Source of the DNA: an uncultured Oscillospiraceae bacterium
GTDB lineage: Bacteria > Bacillota > Clostridia > Oscillospirales > Oscillospiraceae
Direction: 5' to 3'
Assembly (NCBI GenBank): GCA_904420435.1
Contig: CAJFVK010000007.1
Location: forward strand, 1-36,988
Length of the DNA stretch: 36,988 nt
The notes beneath the pieces were generated by a model. The model was not told the origin of the DNA and did not search any database. It saw only the letters and a program-made list of their open reading frames with translations. Position numbers and translations under genes: made by a program. Every line of letters starts with the position of its first letter. Positions within the stretch are counted from its first letter, which is position 1. Of the stretch, positions 22,076 through 31,660 are shown in pieces.

Positions 22076-24553
22076 ATGCGCTGCGCCGTGGAACAATTCT
22101 CCCTTGCAAGAGTCGCCGTATCCGCGGCGACCTATGCCTTTGACAAGCCCTATGATTATCTGATCCCCGAAGCGCTGGCGGAAAAGGTGTGCCCAGGTGT
22201 CCGGCTGATGGTTCCCTTCGGCAGGGGCAACAAGAGCGTCGAGGCGCTGGTGCTCAGCGTATGGCAGGGGGAGCGCACGGCGGAGCTGAAGTGGATCACC
22301 GCGGTGCTGGATGACGCCCCTGTTCTGGACCAGGCCGGCATGCGCCTGGCCTTCTGGATGCGGGAGCGGTATTTCTGCACCATCTTCGACGCGGTACGGA
22401 CCATTCTCCCTGCGGGACTCTGGTACCGGATCCGGGAAACCTATCATCTAACCGGGGCGCTGACTGAGGAGGAAACGGCCCGGCTGCTGGGGCGCAAGCA
22501 GAGAGCTAAGGCGGCCTACGAAGAGATTGTGGCCTGCGGCGGCCAGGCGGAGCTGGAAACGCTGAAGGACCGCTGTGGGGACGGCGTTACCGCCGCCCTG
22601 CGGGAGCTGGCGGACCTGGGCCTGGTTTCCTCGGAAACCACGGCCCTGCGCCGGCTCAGCGACAAAAAAGTGCGCCGGGTGACCCTGGCTGTATCGCCGG
22701 AGGAGGCGTTGGCAGCCGGGGAGGCCCGCCGGAAGGCGGCTCCTCTGCGCTACGAGGTGCTCAAGCTGCTGAGCGCTGTGGGCAGCGCTCTGTCGGCGGA
22801 TATCTGCTATTTCACCGGCGCCTCCTCCCAGACCCTGCGGAGTCTGGAGAAGGCCGGGCTCGTGGTGATGGAGGAGGAAGAAAATCTCCGTGTGCCCCAG
22901 GCGCGATGGGATTCCCCCGGTCCCCCGATCCAGCTGAACGACGAGCAGCAGACGGTCTTTGACGGAATCATGGAGCTGATCCGCTCCGGAAAGAGCGCCT
23001 GCGCCCTGCTCCAGGGCGTCACTGGCAGCGGAAAGACCCTGATCTATATCCGCCTGCTCCAGGAGGTTTTGGCGTCGGGGAAGCGGGGCATGATCCTGGT
23101 GCCCGAAATCGCCCTGACGCCTCAGATGATGGCCAAGTTCTCCTCCTACTTTGGGGATCAAGTCGTTATGCTTCACAGCTCTCTCCGCATGTCGGAGCGC
23201 TATGACCAGTGGAAGCGGATCCGCCGGGGCCAGGTGAGCGTTGTGCTGGGGACCCGCAGCGCTGTATTCGCCCCCCTGGAAAACCTGGGTCTGGTGATTC
23301 TGGATGAGGAGCAGGAGAACAGCTATCAGTCGGAGAATCTGCCCCGCTACCACGCCAGGGATATTGCCAAGTATCTCTGCGCGGAGAACGACGCGGTTCT
23401 GCTTCTCGGTTCCGCCACGCCTACGGTGGAGAGCGCCTACTTCGCCAAGACCGGCCGGTACCATCTCTTCACCCTGCAGCACCGCTACAATCAAAAGCCG
23501 CTGCCTGAGGTCATCCTGGCCGACCTGCGGCAGGAGCTCCGCCAGGGTAATAGCGGGATCATCAGCGGCACGCTCTATGAGCAGCTGCGGCAGAATCTGG
23601 AGCGGGGGGAGCAGAGCATTCTGTTCCTGAACCGCCGGGGAAACAGCCGGATGCTGCTGTGCGGGGAGTGCGGCGCAGTGCCCGAGTGTCCCCGCTGCAG
23701 CGTACCCATGACCTACCACAGCGCGAACCACCGGCTGATGTGCCACTACTGCGGACACTCGGAGCGGGCGGAGGAGACCTGTGACGAGTGCGGCGGCCTT
23801 ATGAAGCCGGTGGGGGTGGGCACCCAGAAGGTGGAGGAGGAGCTCCACCGCCTCTTCCCGGGGACAGAGGTCCTGCGGATGGATGCGGACACCGTGGCCG
23901 GCGGCCACGAAAAACTCCTGCACCGGTTTGAAAAAGAGAGAATTCCCATTCTCCTTGGCACCCAGATGGTGGCCAAGGGGCTGGATTTTGAAAATGTCAC
24001 ATTGGTAGGTGTTTTAGCGGCAGATCTGTCCCTGTACGTGGAAAACTACCATGCGGCGGAGCGGACCTTCAGCCTGCTGACCCAGGTGGTCGGGCGGGCT
24101 GGCCGGGGCAGCAAACAGGGACGGGCTGTGATCCAGACCTATACGCCGGACAACGACGTGATCGCCTGCGCCGCCCGCCAGGACTATGAGGGCTTTTATC
24201 AGGCGGAGATCCGGATGCGCCGTCTGCGCCGATACCCGCCCTTTGCGGACCTCTTCTCCCTGACCCTCTCAGGCGCTGAGGAGGGGGAGGTGCTTCGGGC
24301 CGCGGTACGATTGCGGGACGGGATGAAGCTGGCCCTGGCCTATCCTTCCGCCGCCAACATGGGGGTGGAGATCCTGGGCCCGGCGCCTGCGCCGGTGCTG
24401 AAGGTCAACAACCGCTTCCGTTACCGCCTGTTCTGGGTGGGGAAGAACGACCACGCCACCAGGGAGATCCTGGCCCATTACTTGAAGGAATTTTACAGCC
24501 GGAAGGAGAACCGGGCCATGAGCCTGGCGATCGACTGCAATCCGCTGGATTAG
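22076..24553 (+). CDS. priA: Primosomal replication restart helicase PriA
   Basis: An 825-residue 3'-to-5' helicase that reloads the replisome at stalled forks. The N-terminal DNA-binding domain (about 1-100, FDKPYDYLIPE) is followed by the helicase core: Walker A GVTGSGKT ending at K320-T321 and motif II DEEQ at 410-413 (canonical DEEH has His). Eight zinc-binding cysteines lie between 529 and 572 (C529, C532, C538, C541, C556, C559, C569 and C572), then motifs V-VI (GTQMVAKGLDFENV, TQVVGRAGRG). ATG 22076 is very close to GAGAGG; a GTG at 22088 is in frame and better spaced, so the true protein may be four residues shorter. Confidence 0.95.
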   Translation: MRCAVEQFSLARVAVSAATYAFDKPYDYLIPEALAEKVCPGVRLMVPFGRGNKSVEALVLSVWQGERTAELKWITAVLDDAPVLDQAGMRLAFWMRERYFCTIFDAVRTILPAGLWYRIRETYHLTGALTEEETARLLGRKQRAKAAYEEIVACGGQAELETLKDRCGDGVTAALRELADLGLVSSETTALRRLSDKKVRRVTLAVSPEEALAAGEARRKAAPLRYEVLKLLSAVGSALSADICYFTGASSQTLRSLEKAGLVVMEEEENLRVPQARWDSPGPPIQLNDEQQTVFDGIMELIRSGKSACALLQGVTGSGKTLIYIRLLQEVLASGKRGMILVPEIALTPQMMAKFSSYFGDQVVMLHSSLRMSERYDQWKRIRRGQVSVVLGTRSAVFAPLENLGLVILDEEQENSYQSENLPRYHARDIAKYLCAENDAVLLLGSATPTVESAYFAKTGRYHLFTLQHRYNQKPLPEVILADLRQELRQGNSGIISGTLYEQLRQNLERGEQSILFLNRRGNSRMLLCGECGAVPECPRCSVPMTYHSANHRLMCHYCGHSERAEETCDECGGLMKPVGVGTQKVEEELHRLFPGTEVLRMDADTVAGGHEKLLHRFEKERIPILLGTQMVAKGLDFENVTLVGVLAADLSLYVENYHAAERTFSLLTQVVGRAGRGSKQGRAVIQTYTPDNDVIACAARQDYEGFYQAEIRMRRLRRYPPFADLFSLTLSGAEEGEVLRAAVRLRDGMKLALAYPSAANMGVEILGPAPAPVLKVNNRFRYRLFWVGKNDHATREILAHYLKEFYSRKENRAMSLAIDCNPLD

Positions 24554-24563
24554 GAGGAAAACC

Positions 24564-25082
24564 ATGGCAATTCGAAAGATCGTCCTCCAGGGCGACGAAA
24601 TTTTAACAAAAGTCTGCAAGCCGGTGACCAAGTTTGATCAAAAGCTGGGCGACTTGCTGGACGATATGAAGGACACGCTGCGCCAGGCCAACGGTGCGGG
24701 ACTTGCCGCGCCCCAGGTGGGCATCCTCCGCCGGGTGGTTGTGGTGGCCAGTGATGAGGACGATATTTTGGAGCTGGTCAATCCGGAGATCATCTATACC
24801 GCCGGCGAGCAGACCGGACCGGAGGGCTGCCTGAGCGTCCCGGGGAAATTCGGTATGGTTACCCGGCCCAACATCGTCCGCGTCCGGGCCCAAGACCGGT
24901 TTGGGGAGTGGTTTGAGGCGGAGGGCGAGGAGCTGACCGCCCGGGCCTTCTGCCACGAGCTGGAGCACCTGGACGGCCACCTCTATGTGGAGCACATCGA
25001 CCACTTCCTCACCGAGGAGGAGCTGATGGCCTACTACAGGGAGAACGGCTACGAGGTGGAGGAAGAGGTGCCGGAGAAATGA
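24564..25082 (+). CDS. def: Peptide deformylase
   Basis: Def, 172 residues, removes the formyl group from new N termini. All three motifs are present: GAGLAAPQVG (44-53), EGCLSVPG (87-94, with metal ligand C89) and FCHELEHLDG (H131, E132, H135). The start has GGAGG. It overlaps fmt as ATGA, so deformylase and formyltransferase are made from one message, as is usual in bacteria. The acidic C-terminal tail is a little extended. Confidence 0.96.
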   Translation: MAIRKIVLQGDEILTKVCKPVTKFDQKLGDLLDDMKDTLRQANGAGLAAPQVGILRRVVVVASDEDDILELVNPEIIYTAGEQTGPEGCLSVPGKFGMVTRPNIVRVRAQDRFGEWFEAEGEELTARAFCHELEHLDGHLYVEHIDHFLTEEELMAYYRENGYEVEEEVPEK

Positions 25083-25993
25083 GAATCGTTTTCATGGGGA
25101 CGCCGGAGTTTGCCGTTCCCTCTCTCCAGCGGCTGATCGACGACGGGCATACCATCGCCGCCGTCTACACCCAGCCGGACCGGCCCAAGAACCGGGGCAT
25201 GAAGCTGGTGCCCACACCGGTGAAGGCCCTGGCCATGGCCAACGGCCTGACCGTCCGCCAGCCGGAGAAGATCCGGGACGAAGCAGTGCTGGAGGAGCTG
25301 CGCGCCCTGGCGCCGGAGCTTTTGGTGGTGGCGGCCTATGGGAAGATTCTACCGGAGGAGTTGCTCCGGATTCCCACCATGGCGGCCATCAACGTCCACT
25401 CGTCCCTGCTGCCCAAGTACCGGGGCGCGGCCCCCATCAACTGGGCGGTGCTCAATGGGGACCGGGAGACCGGCGTCACCATCCAGCACCTGGGGGTGGA
25501 GCTGGACGCGGGGGACATCATCCTGGTCAAAAAGACGCCCATCAATCCGGAGGAGGACGCCCAGCAGCTTTACGAGCGGCTGGCGATCCTGGGGGCGGAG
25601 GCCCTGTCGGAGGCGGTGAAGGCTTTGGCGGACGGAACCGCCACCCGCACCCCGCAGCCGCCGGCGGACGGACCCTATGCAGCCATGCTGACAAAAGAAA
25701 TGTCCCCCATTGATTGGAACAAAAATGCGGAAACCATCGTCAATCAGATTAGAGGGCTGATTCCTTGGCCCTGCGCCACCATGGAGCTCCAGGGGGAGCG
25801 GGTAAAGGTGTACCGGGCCTCTGTGGGCGACGCCACCTCAGCTGAGCCCGGAACCATCATCGGGGCCGGCAAATCCGGCATCGCCGTGGCAGCGGGGGAT
25901 GGACGCGCAGTCCTGGTGCGGGAGCTCCAGCGCCCCGGAAGCAAGCGGATGTCCGCCGCCGACTATCTGCTGGGTCACCCGATCCAGCTGTAA
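25079..25993 (+). CDS. fmt: Methionyl-tRNA formyltransferase
   Basis: Fmt, 304 residues, formylates initiator Met-tRNA using 10-formyl-tetrahydrofolate. The N-terminal FMGTPEFAVPSLQRL, the catalytic N105 and H107 in INVHSSLLPKYRGAAPINWA, and the D146 in ELDAGDI are all present; the C-terminal OB-like domain begins near residue 205. Length is normal. It follows def with a four-base overlap and precedes a metallopeptidase gene. Confidence 0.96.
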   Translation: MRIVFMGTPEFAVPSLQRLIDDGHTIAAVYTQPDRPKNRGMKLVPTPVKALAMANGLTVRQPEKIRDEAVLEELRALAPELLVVAAYGKILPEELLRIPTMAAINVHSSLLPKYRGAAPINWAVLNGDRETGVTIQHLGVELDAGDIILVKKTPINPEEDAQQLYERLAILGAEALSEAVKALADGTATRTPQPPADGPYAAMLTKEMSPIDWNKNAETIVNQIRGLIPWPCATMELQGERVKVYRASVGDATSAEPGTIIGAGKSGIAVAAGDGRAVLVRELQRPGSKRMSAADYLLGHPIQL

Positions 25994-26004
25994 GGGGAGA
26001 TTTT

Positions 26005-26697
26005 ATGTATTTTTACTATGATCCGTTCTATATGATGGTGCTGCTTCCCGTGCTGCTTATCACTGTCTATGCGCAGCTCAATGTAAACAGCAGCTTCAAG
26101 CGCTATTCCAAGATCACCAACAGCCGCTATCTCACCGGGGCCCAGGCGGCGGAAGCCGTGCTGCACAGCCACGGGATCTATAACGTGCGGATCGAGCGGG
26201 TCCGGGGAAATCTGACGGACCACTACGACCCCAGGACCAATGTGATCCGCCTGTCGGACTCTGTGTATGACAGTGCCACCATCTCCGCTGTGGGCGTAGC
26301 CGCCCACGAGGCGGGTCATGCGGTGCAGTACGCGGAGGGCTACGGCCCCATCCAGGTCCGCGCGGCCATTATCCCTGTCACCCAGGTGGGATCCCAGTTT
26401 GGCATTGTGCTCCTGATTGTCGGGATTCTCCTGACCTCAGAGCCGCTGTTCCTGGTGGGGATCATCCTCTTTTCCTTTACTACACTCTTCCAGCTGATTA
26501 CCCTGCCAGTGGAGTTCAACGCCTCCCGGCGGGCCATGGAGACCATCCGCGGCCAACAGCTTTTGATGGATGAGGAGGCCGACGGAGCGAGAAAGGTCCT
26601 CAGCGCCGCGGCTATGACCTATGTGGCCGCCCTGCTGATGAGCATTGTGCAGCTGCTCCGGTTTGTCCTGATGTTTGCTGGCAGGAGGCGCGACTGA
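26005..26697 (+). CDS. YugP-type neutral zinc metallopeptidase
   Basis: A 230-residue membrane metalloprotease. One membrane segment lies near the N terminus (about 8-25), the HExxH is at 101-105 (HEAGHAVQYAEGY), and two or three further segments follow (about 120-165 and 200-225). It belongs to the zinc metallopeptidase_2 (YugP) group. The substrate is unknown. The gene is regularly placed between fmt and rsmB in Clostridia. The stop overlaps the rsmB start by one base (TGATG). Confidence 0.9.
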   Translation: MYFYYDPFYMMVLLPVLLITVYAQLNVNSSFKRYSKITNSRYLTGAQAAEAVLHSHGIYNVRIERVRGNLTDHYDPRTNVIRLSDSVYDSATISAVGVAAHEAGHAVQYAEGYGPIQVRAAIIPVTQVGSQFGIVLLIVGILLTSEPLFLVGIILFSFTTLFQLITLPVEFNASRRAMETIRGQQLLMDEEADGARKVLSAAAMTYVAALLMSIVQLLRFVLMFAGRRRD

Positions 26698-27998
26698 TGG
26701 CAGCGGACGCCCGGGAGGCGGCACTGGAGGTACTGACCGCCTGCCGGAAGGCGGACGCCTGGGCGGACGGGGCGCTGAAAGCCGTGACGGCCAGAAGTGG
26801 CCTCTCCCCCCGGGACGCGGCCCTGGCGGCCCGGATCACCTATACGGTGCTGCAAAACCGGATGCTGCTGGACTACCACATCAAAAATCTCTGCAAAAAT
26901 CCGGATTTGGAACCGGTGGTTTTGGATATACTCAGAATCGGGGCCTGCCAGATTTTGCTGCTGGACCGGATCCCGGTCAGCGCGGCGGTGAACTCCGCAG
27001 TGGAGCTGGCAAAGAAACACCACCGGGCCAGGGCGGCCGGGCTGATCAACGCCGTTCTGCGCAATCTGGACCGGAGTCGGGAGCGGCTGTCGGAGCCGGA
27101 GGACCTGTCCCTCCGTTTCAGCCACCCACAGTGGCTGGTGGAGCGGTGCGTCGCCCTTCTGGGAAGGGAGGAGGCCATCCGTTTTCTTGCCGCCAACAAC
27201 GCCCCGATCCCTACGACCATCCAGCGCAACCGCCTGCTGTGCAGCCGTGAGCAGCTGCTGGAGGAGCTGCGGGACACTCATTGGGAGCCGCACCCCTGGC
27301 TGGAGGACTGCTATGAGGTGTCCGGGACGGGGAATCTGGAGCAGATGCCCTCTTTTCAGAAGGGGCACTTTTTCGTGCAGGACGCGGCGGCCGCGCTGGT
27401 TTCCCTGGTGGCGGGCTGCCGGCCCGGCATGACGGTGCTGGATGTGTGCGCGGCGCCGGGAGGGAAGTCCTTTGGCGCGGCCATCGCCATGGAAAATCGG
27501 GGGACGGTCCTCTCACGGGATATCCATCCCCACAAGCTGAAATTGATAGAGGCCTCCGCCAAGCGGCTGGGGATCACCTGTATCCAGACCGGCCTGGCGG
27601 ACGCCCGCCGGGTGGATGAGGCAATGGAGAGGGCGGCGGATGTGGTGATCTGCGACGTCCCCTGCTCCGGCCTTGGGATCATCCGGAAGAAGCCGGATAT
27701 CCGGTACAAGGATCCCGCCGAACTGACGGGGCTGCCTCCGGTTCAAAAGCAAATTCTGTCCGCTGCCGCAGAGGCTGTGAAGCCCGGCGGTTGCCTGGTC
27801 TACTCCACCTGTACCATCCTGCCGGAGGAAAACCGGCAGGTGGTGGACGGCTTTTTGGCGGAAAACCACCGGTTTACCCTGGAGCCGTTTTCCCTCCCAT
27901 CCCCCGTGGGGGATACGGGCGGCGACCTGACATTGTGGCCCCAGCGGCACCAGACGGACGGGTTCTATATCTGCAAGCTAAGGAGAATTCATGATTGA
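26697..27998 (+). CDS. rsmB: 16S rRNA (cytosine-967-C5)-methyltransferase
   Basis: RsmB, 433 residues, methylates C967 of 16S rRNA. The N-terminal NusB-like RNA-binding domain spans about 1-130, and the Rossmann methyltransferase domain follows. SAM is bound by DVCAAPGGKS (249-258). The catalytic cysteines are C323 in PCSG and C372 in STCT, as in RsmB/NOL1 enzymes. The start ATG shares a base with the previous stop. It overlaps rlmN by 8 bases. Confidence 0.95.
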   Translation: MAADAREAALEVLTACRKADAWADGALKAVTARSGLSPRDAALAARITYTVLQNRMLLDYHIKNLCKNPDLEPVVLDILRIGACQILLLDRIPVSAAVNSAVELAKKHHRARAAGLINAVLRNLDRSRERLSEPEDLSLRFSHPQWLVERCVALLGREEAIRFLAANNAPIPTTIQRNRLLCSREQLLEELRDTHWEPHPWLEDCYEVSGTGNLEQMPSFQKGHFFVQDAAAALVSLVAGCRPGMTVLDVCAAPGGKSFGAAIAMENRGTVLSRDIHPHKLKLIEASAKRLGITCIQTGLADARRVDEAMERAADVVICDVPCSGLGIIRKKPDIRYKDPAELTGLPPVQKQILSAAAEAVKPGGCLVYSTCTILPEENRQVVDGFLAENHRFTLEPFSLPSPVGDTGGDLTLWPQRHQTDGFYICKLRRIHD

Positions 27999-29028
27999 TA
28001 TCAAGTCCATGACCCTAGAGGAGATCGGGGACCTGCTGAAGGGGATGGGGGAGCCGGCCTTCCGGGGCAAGCAGGTGTTCACCTGGCTACATAGGGGGGC
28101 GGTTTCCTTTGCGGAGATGAGCAATCTCTCCAAGTCCCTGCGGGAAAAGCTGGATGGGACCTGCCGGATTACCGTTCCCAAGATCGCCATGAAGCAGGTT
28201 TCCAAGCTGGACGGGACGGTCAAATATCTCTGGGAGCTGGGGGACGGGAACTGCATCGAAACCGTCCTCATGCGCTACCACCACGGCAACACGGTCTGCG
28301 TTTCCTCCCAGGTGGGATGCCGGATGGGCTGTGCTTTCTGCGCCTCCACCGTGGGCGGAAAGGTGCGGGACCTGACGCCGTCGGAGATCCTGGACCAGGT
28401 GCTGTTTGCGCAGCTGGACAGCGGCCTCCCGGTTTCCAATATTGTGCTCATGGGCATCGGCGAGCCCCTGGACAACCTGGACGCTGTGCTTCGCTTCCTG
28501 GAGCTTGTAAACCACCCCATGGGCATGAACATCGGCATGCGCCATATTTCTCTCTCCACCTGCGGCCTGGTCCCCGGGATCGACCGGCTGGGGGACCTGC
28601 AGCTGCAGCTGACGCTGTCGGTTTCCCTCCACGCGCCGGACAGCGAAACCAGGAGCGGCATCATGCCCGTCAACCGGGCCTACGACGTGGAGGAGCTCTT
28701 CGCCGCCTGCCACCGGTATTTCCGCAAGACAGGCCGGCGGATCTCCTTTGAGTACGCCATGATTGACGGCGTGAATGACAGCGACGCCCAGGCGGATCTG
28801 CTGGCGGAGAAGGTCCGGGGGATGCCCGCCCATATCAATCTGATTCCCCTCAACAACGTGCGGGAGAGCAAACTGAAGCCCAGCCGGCGGATCGCGGCCT
28901 TCCAGAAGCGCCTGGAACAGCATGGCCTGACGGTAACGGTGCGGCGGAGCCTGGGCGGCGATATTGACGCCTCCTGCGGGCAGCTCCGGCGCCGGGCGAT
29001 GGAACAGCAGAAGGGAGAGCCCCAATGA
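27991..29028 (+). CDS. rlmN: Dual-specificity 23S rRNA/tRNA adenine-C2 methyltransferase
   Basis: RlmN, 345 residues, is a radical-SAM enzyme that methylates A2503 of 23S rRNA and A37 of some tRNAs. The CxxxCxxC iron-sulfur motif is C110, C114 and C117 (CRMGCAFC). The methyl-carrier cysteine appears in DIDASCGQL near the C terminus, and its partner at C103 (TVCVSSQ region) is present. Length is normal. The start is preceded by AAGGAG. It overlaps the phosphatase gene as ATGA. Confidence 0.96.
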   Translation: MIDIKSMTLEEIGDLLKGMGEPAFRGKQVFTWLHRGAVSFAEMSNLSKSLREKLDGTCRITVPKIAMKQVSKLDGTVKYLWELGDGNCIETVLMRYHHGNTVCVSSQVGCRMGCAFCASTVGGKVRDLTPSEILDQVLFAQLDSGLPVSNIVLMGIGEPLDNLDAVLRFLELVNHPMGMNIGMRHISLSTCGLVPGIDRLGDLQLQLTLSVSLHAPDSETRSGIMPVNRAYDVEELFAACHRYFRKTGRRISFEYAMIDGVNDSDAQADLLAEKVRGMPAHINLIPLNNVRESKLKPSRRIAAFQKRLEQHGLTVTVRRSLGGDIDASCGQLRRRAMEQQKGEPQ

Positions 29029-29765
29029 TACAGACATGGGCAGTAACGGATATTGGACTGGTGCGCCGGGAAAATCAGGACGCCTACGGGATCCGTGTAG
29101 ATCAGAATAATGACCGGGCCGTCTGCGTGGTCTGCGACGGCATGGGCGGCGTCAACGGCGGCGGCGTGGCCAGCAGGATCGCTGTGGATACCTTCCTCCA
29201 GACGGTGGAGGAGGCGCTTCCCCAGCAGCCGGCTGCCGAGGAGATCCGCCAGGTGTCGGCAACCGCCGTTACAGCCGCCAACGACGCCATTCGCTCCGCC
29301 ATGGCCGCTGACGAAACCTACCGCGGAATGGGTACCACCCTGGTCGCCGCCGTCACCATGGCGGACGGGGCAGTGGTCACCAACGTGGGCGACAGCAGAG
29401 CCTACCTGATCCGCCCCGGGCAGATCAAACGGATCAGCAAGGACCACTCCTGGGTGGAAACCCTGGTGGACCGCGGCGATATCACCGAGGCGGAGGCCAG
29501 GGTACACCCCCAGAGAAACTATATTACCCGTGCCCTGGGGCCGGAGCCCGCGGTCCAGTGCGACGGCTACACCGTATCCATGGAGGAGGGCGAGTATCTC
29601 CTCCTCTGTACCGACGGGCTGGTTTCCACCGTAACGGACCAGGAGATGTATCAGGAGATCCAGGAGAAGTGCGATCCGGATGGCGCCCTTTCACGCCTTC
29701 TGGAGATCTCCAAGCGCCGCGGAGCCGCCGACAATGTGACGGCTGTTTTGCTGCGGAAATGTTGA
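29025..29765 (+). CDS. stp: PP2C family serine/threonine phosphatase
   Basis: A 246-residue PP2C (PrpC/Stp) that reverses phosphorylation by the neighbouring kinase. Metal-binding aspartates appear in RRENQDAYG, VCDGMGG, TDGL and DNVT, in the order expected, with GDSRAYLI between. It lacks any membrane segment. It is coupled to rlmN upstream and lies 16 bases before the kinase gene, the standard phosphatase-kinase pair of Firmicutes. Confidence 0.94.
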   Translation: MIQTWAVTDIGLVRRENQDAYGIRVDQNNDRAVCVVCDGMGGVNGGGVASRIAVDTFLQTVEEALPQQPAAEEIRQVSATAVTAANDAIRSAMAADETYRGMGTTLVAAVTMADGAVVTNVGDSRAYLIRPGQIKRISKDHSWVETLVDRGDITEAEARVHPQRNYITRALGPEPAVQCDGYTVSMEEGEYLLLCTDGLVSTVTDQEMYQEIQEKCDPDGALSRLLEISKRRGAADNVTAVLLRKC

Positions 29766-29781
29766 GAAAGGGGGCGCTGCA

Positions 29782-31659
29782 GTGGAACGATATATCGGCA
29801 GAATGCTGGATAATCGCTATGAAATCCTGGAAGTGATCGGCCAGGGCGGTATGGCCGTGGTCTACAAGGCCAAGTGCCACCGACTCAACCGGCTGGTCGC
29901 CATCAAGGTGCTGAAGCCGGAGCTGGCGGACAACGCGGATTTCCGGCGGAGATTTCACGACGAGTCCCAGGCGGTTGCCATGCTCTCCCACCCCAATATT
30001 GTGTCAGTCTACGACGTGTCCCGGGGCGGGGATCTGGAATATATCGTCATGGAGCTGATTGACGGGATCACCCTCAAGCAGTATATGGCCCGCAGGGGTC
30101 GGCTGAACTGGCGGGAAGCCCTACATTTCATCACCCAGGTCATGCGGGGCTTGAGCCACGCCCACAGCAGAGGTATCATCCACCGGGACATCAAGCCCCA
30201 GAATATCATGATCCTCCGGGACGGAAGCGTGAAGGTGGCCGACTTCGGCATCGCCTATCTCTCCGCCAAGGAGGGGCAGACCCTGGCCGGCAAGGAGGCC
30301 CTGGGATCTGTCCACTATATCTCCCCGGAGCAGGCCAAGGGCGAGCGGGTGGACGCCCGCTCGGACATCTACTCCGCCGGCGTGGTGCTCTACGAGATGC
30401 TGACCAACCGGCTCCCCTTCGAGGGGGATACGCCGGTTTCCGTCGCGTTGCAGCATTTTACCGCGGCTCCCCTCAATCCCCGGGATATCTGCCCGGACAT
30501 CCCGGAGGCGTTGGAAATGATCTGCCTGAAGGCCATGGCGCCGCAGATCGAAAACCGGTATGCCAGCGCCGACGAGATGATCCAGGATCTGGAGGAGTTC
30601 CGGAAAAATCCGGATGTGGACTTCCACTACGATATGCTGGAGCTGCGGGGGGAGGCGGCCATCGACGAGCCGACCCAGCCCATCAATGCCCGGGAGATCC
30701 GCCATATGGCGCCCTATGAGGACCGGCGAAGCCGCGGAAGCGGAGATGAGGGCAGAGATCGGCGGGAGCGGCGGTATGAGGAGGAGGGACGGATGCCCAT
30801 GTGGCAGAAGGCGATTATCTCTGTGGTAGGCGTCATCCTGGGGATCGTCCTGATCTACGGCCTCTACAACGTGATTCTGGACAGCTTCGCCGGGGACACT
30901 GTGACGGAGCGAATCGTGCCGAATCTGATGGGGATGACTGTTGAAGAGGCGGAGGCGGACCCCAGGGTAAAGGATATCTTTACCATCGAGGTGATCGCCT
31001 CCCGGCCCAGCGAGGAGGAGGCGGGGACGATCATCGACCAGGACCCGCCGGCGGACCGGGCCAAGAAATCCGACTTTGTCATCCAGGTAACCCTCAGCGA
31101 GGGAGTTCCCACGGAGGAAATGATCAACGTACTTGACTACGAGCGAAACAGCGCCCGTCTCCTCTTGGAAAATCTGCATCTGAATTTGAATATTGAGTAC
31201 ACGGAAACCTACTCTGACTACTACGAGGAGGGCCATGTGATCTCTACGGATCCGAAGGCGGGGGAGCCCATCCAGGAGGGGGACACTGTCATCCTGACCG
31301 TGAGCTTGGGCAAGGAGCTGAAGCCGGTGACCATCCCGAACTTTGTGGGGATGCTCCGTGGCAACGCGGAGAGCGAGGCGGCAAAGCTGAACTTGATGGT
31401 GGTCTTTACGGAGGCTCCCAGCGAGGAGTGGCCTGCTGAGTATATCTGCGACCAGGACATCGCGGCCACCACCCGCGTCATGGAGGGAAGCACCATCACC
31501 CTGACCGTGAGTACAGGGCCAGCTGAAACCACAGAGCCGCCGGACGGCGGGGAAGAGGGGGAGAATCCGGACACCGGCGATCCGGATACCGTCAGCGGGG
31601 AGGACCCCGCCACGGTACCTGCAGAGCCGGATGAGCCTGTCGCGGAGGATCAGCAGTAG
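29782..31659 (+). CDS. prkC: PASTA-domain serine/threonine protein kinase
   Basis: A 625-residue transmembrane Hanks-type kinase that senses peptidoglycan fragments or lipid II. Kinase domain at about 13-275: glycine loop GQGGMAV, K42, catalytic D136 (HRDIKPQN), DFG at 154-156 and the activation-loop GSVHYISPEQ. A basic juxtamembrane region precedes the membrane helix (342-365). Three PASTA repeats follow (about 377-445, 446-515 and 516-585), then an acidic, Pro/Thr-rich tail. The start is GTG behind AAAGGGGG. In Bacillus its homologue triggers spore germination; here it may also act on cell wall and RsgA. Confidence 0.95.
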   Translation: MERYIGRMLDNRYEILEVIGQGGMAVVYKAKCHRLNRLVAIKVLKPELADNADFRRRFHDESQAVAMLSHPNIVSVYDVSRGGDLEYIVMELIDGITLKQYMARRGRLNWREALHFITQVMRGLSHAHSRGIIHRDIKPQNIMILRDGSVKVADFGIAYLSAKEGQTLAGKEALGSVHYISPEQAKGERVDARSDIYSAGVVLYEMLTNRLPFEGDTPVSVALQHFTAAPLNPRDICPDIPEALEMICLKAMAPQIENRYASADEMIQDLEEFRKNPDVDFHYDMLELRGEAAIDEPTQPINAREIRHMAPYEDRRSRGSGDEGRDRRERRYEEEGRMPMWQKAIISVVGVILGIVLIYGLYNVILDSFAGDTVTERIVPNLMGMTVEEAEADPRVKDIFTIEVIASRPSEEEAGTIIDQDPPADRAKKSDFVIQVTLSEGVPTEEMINVLDYERNSARLLLENLHLNLNIEYTETYSDYYEEGHVISTDPKAGEPIQEGDTVILTVSLGKELKPVTIPNFVGMLRGNAESEAAKLNLMVVFTEAPSEEWPAEYICDQDIAATTRVMEGSTITLTVSTGPAETTEPPDGGEEGENPDTGDPDTVSGEDPATVPAEPDEPVAEDQQ

Positions 31660-31660
31660 G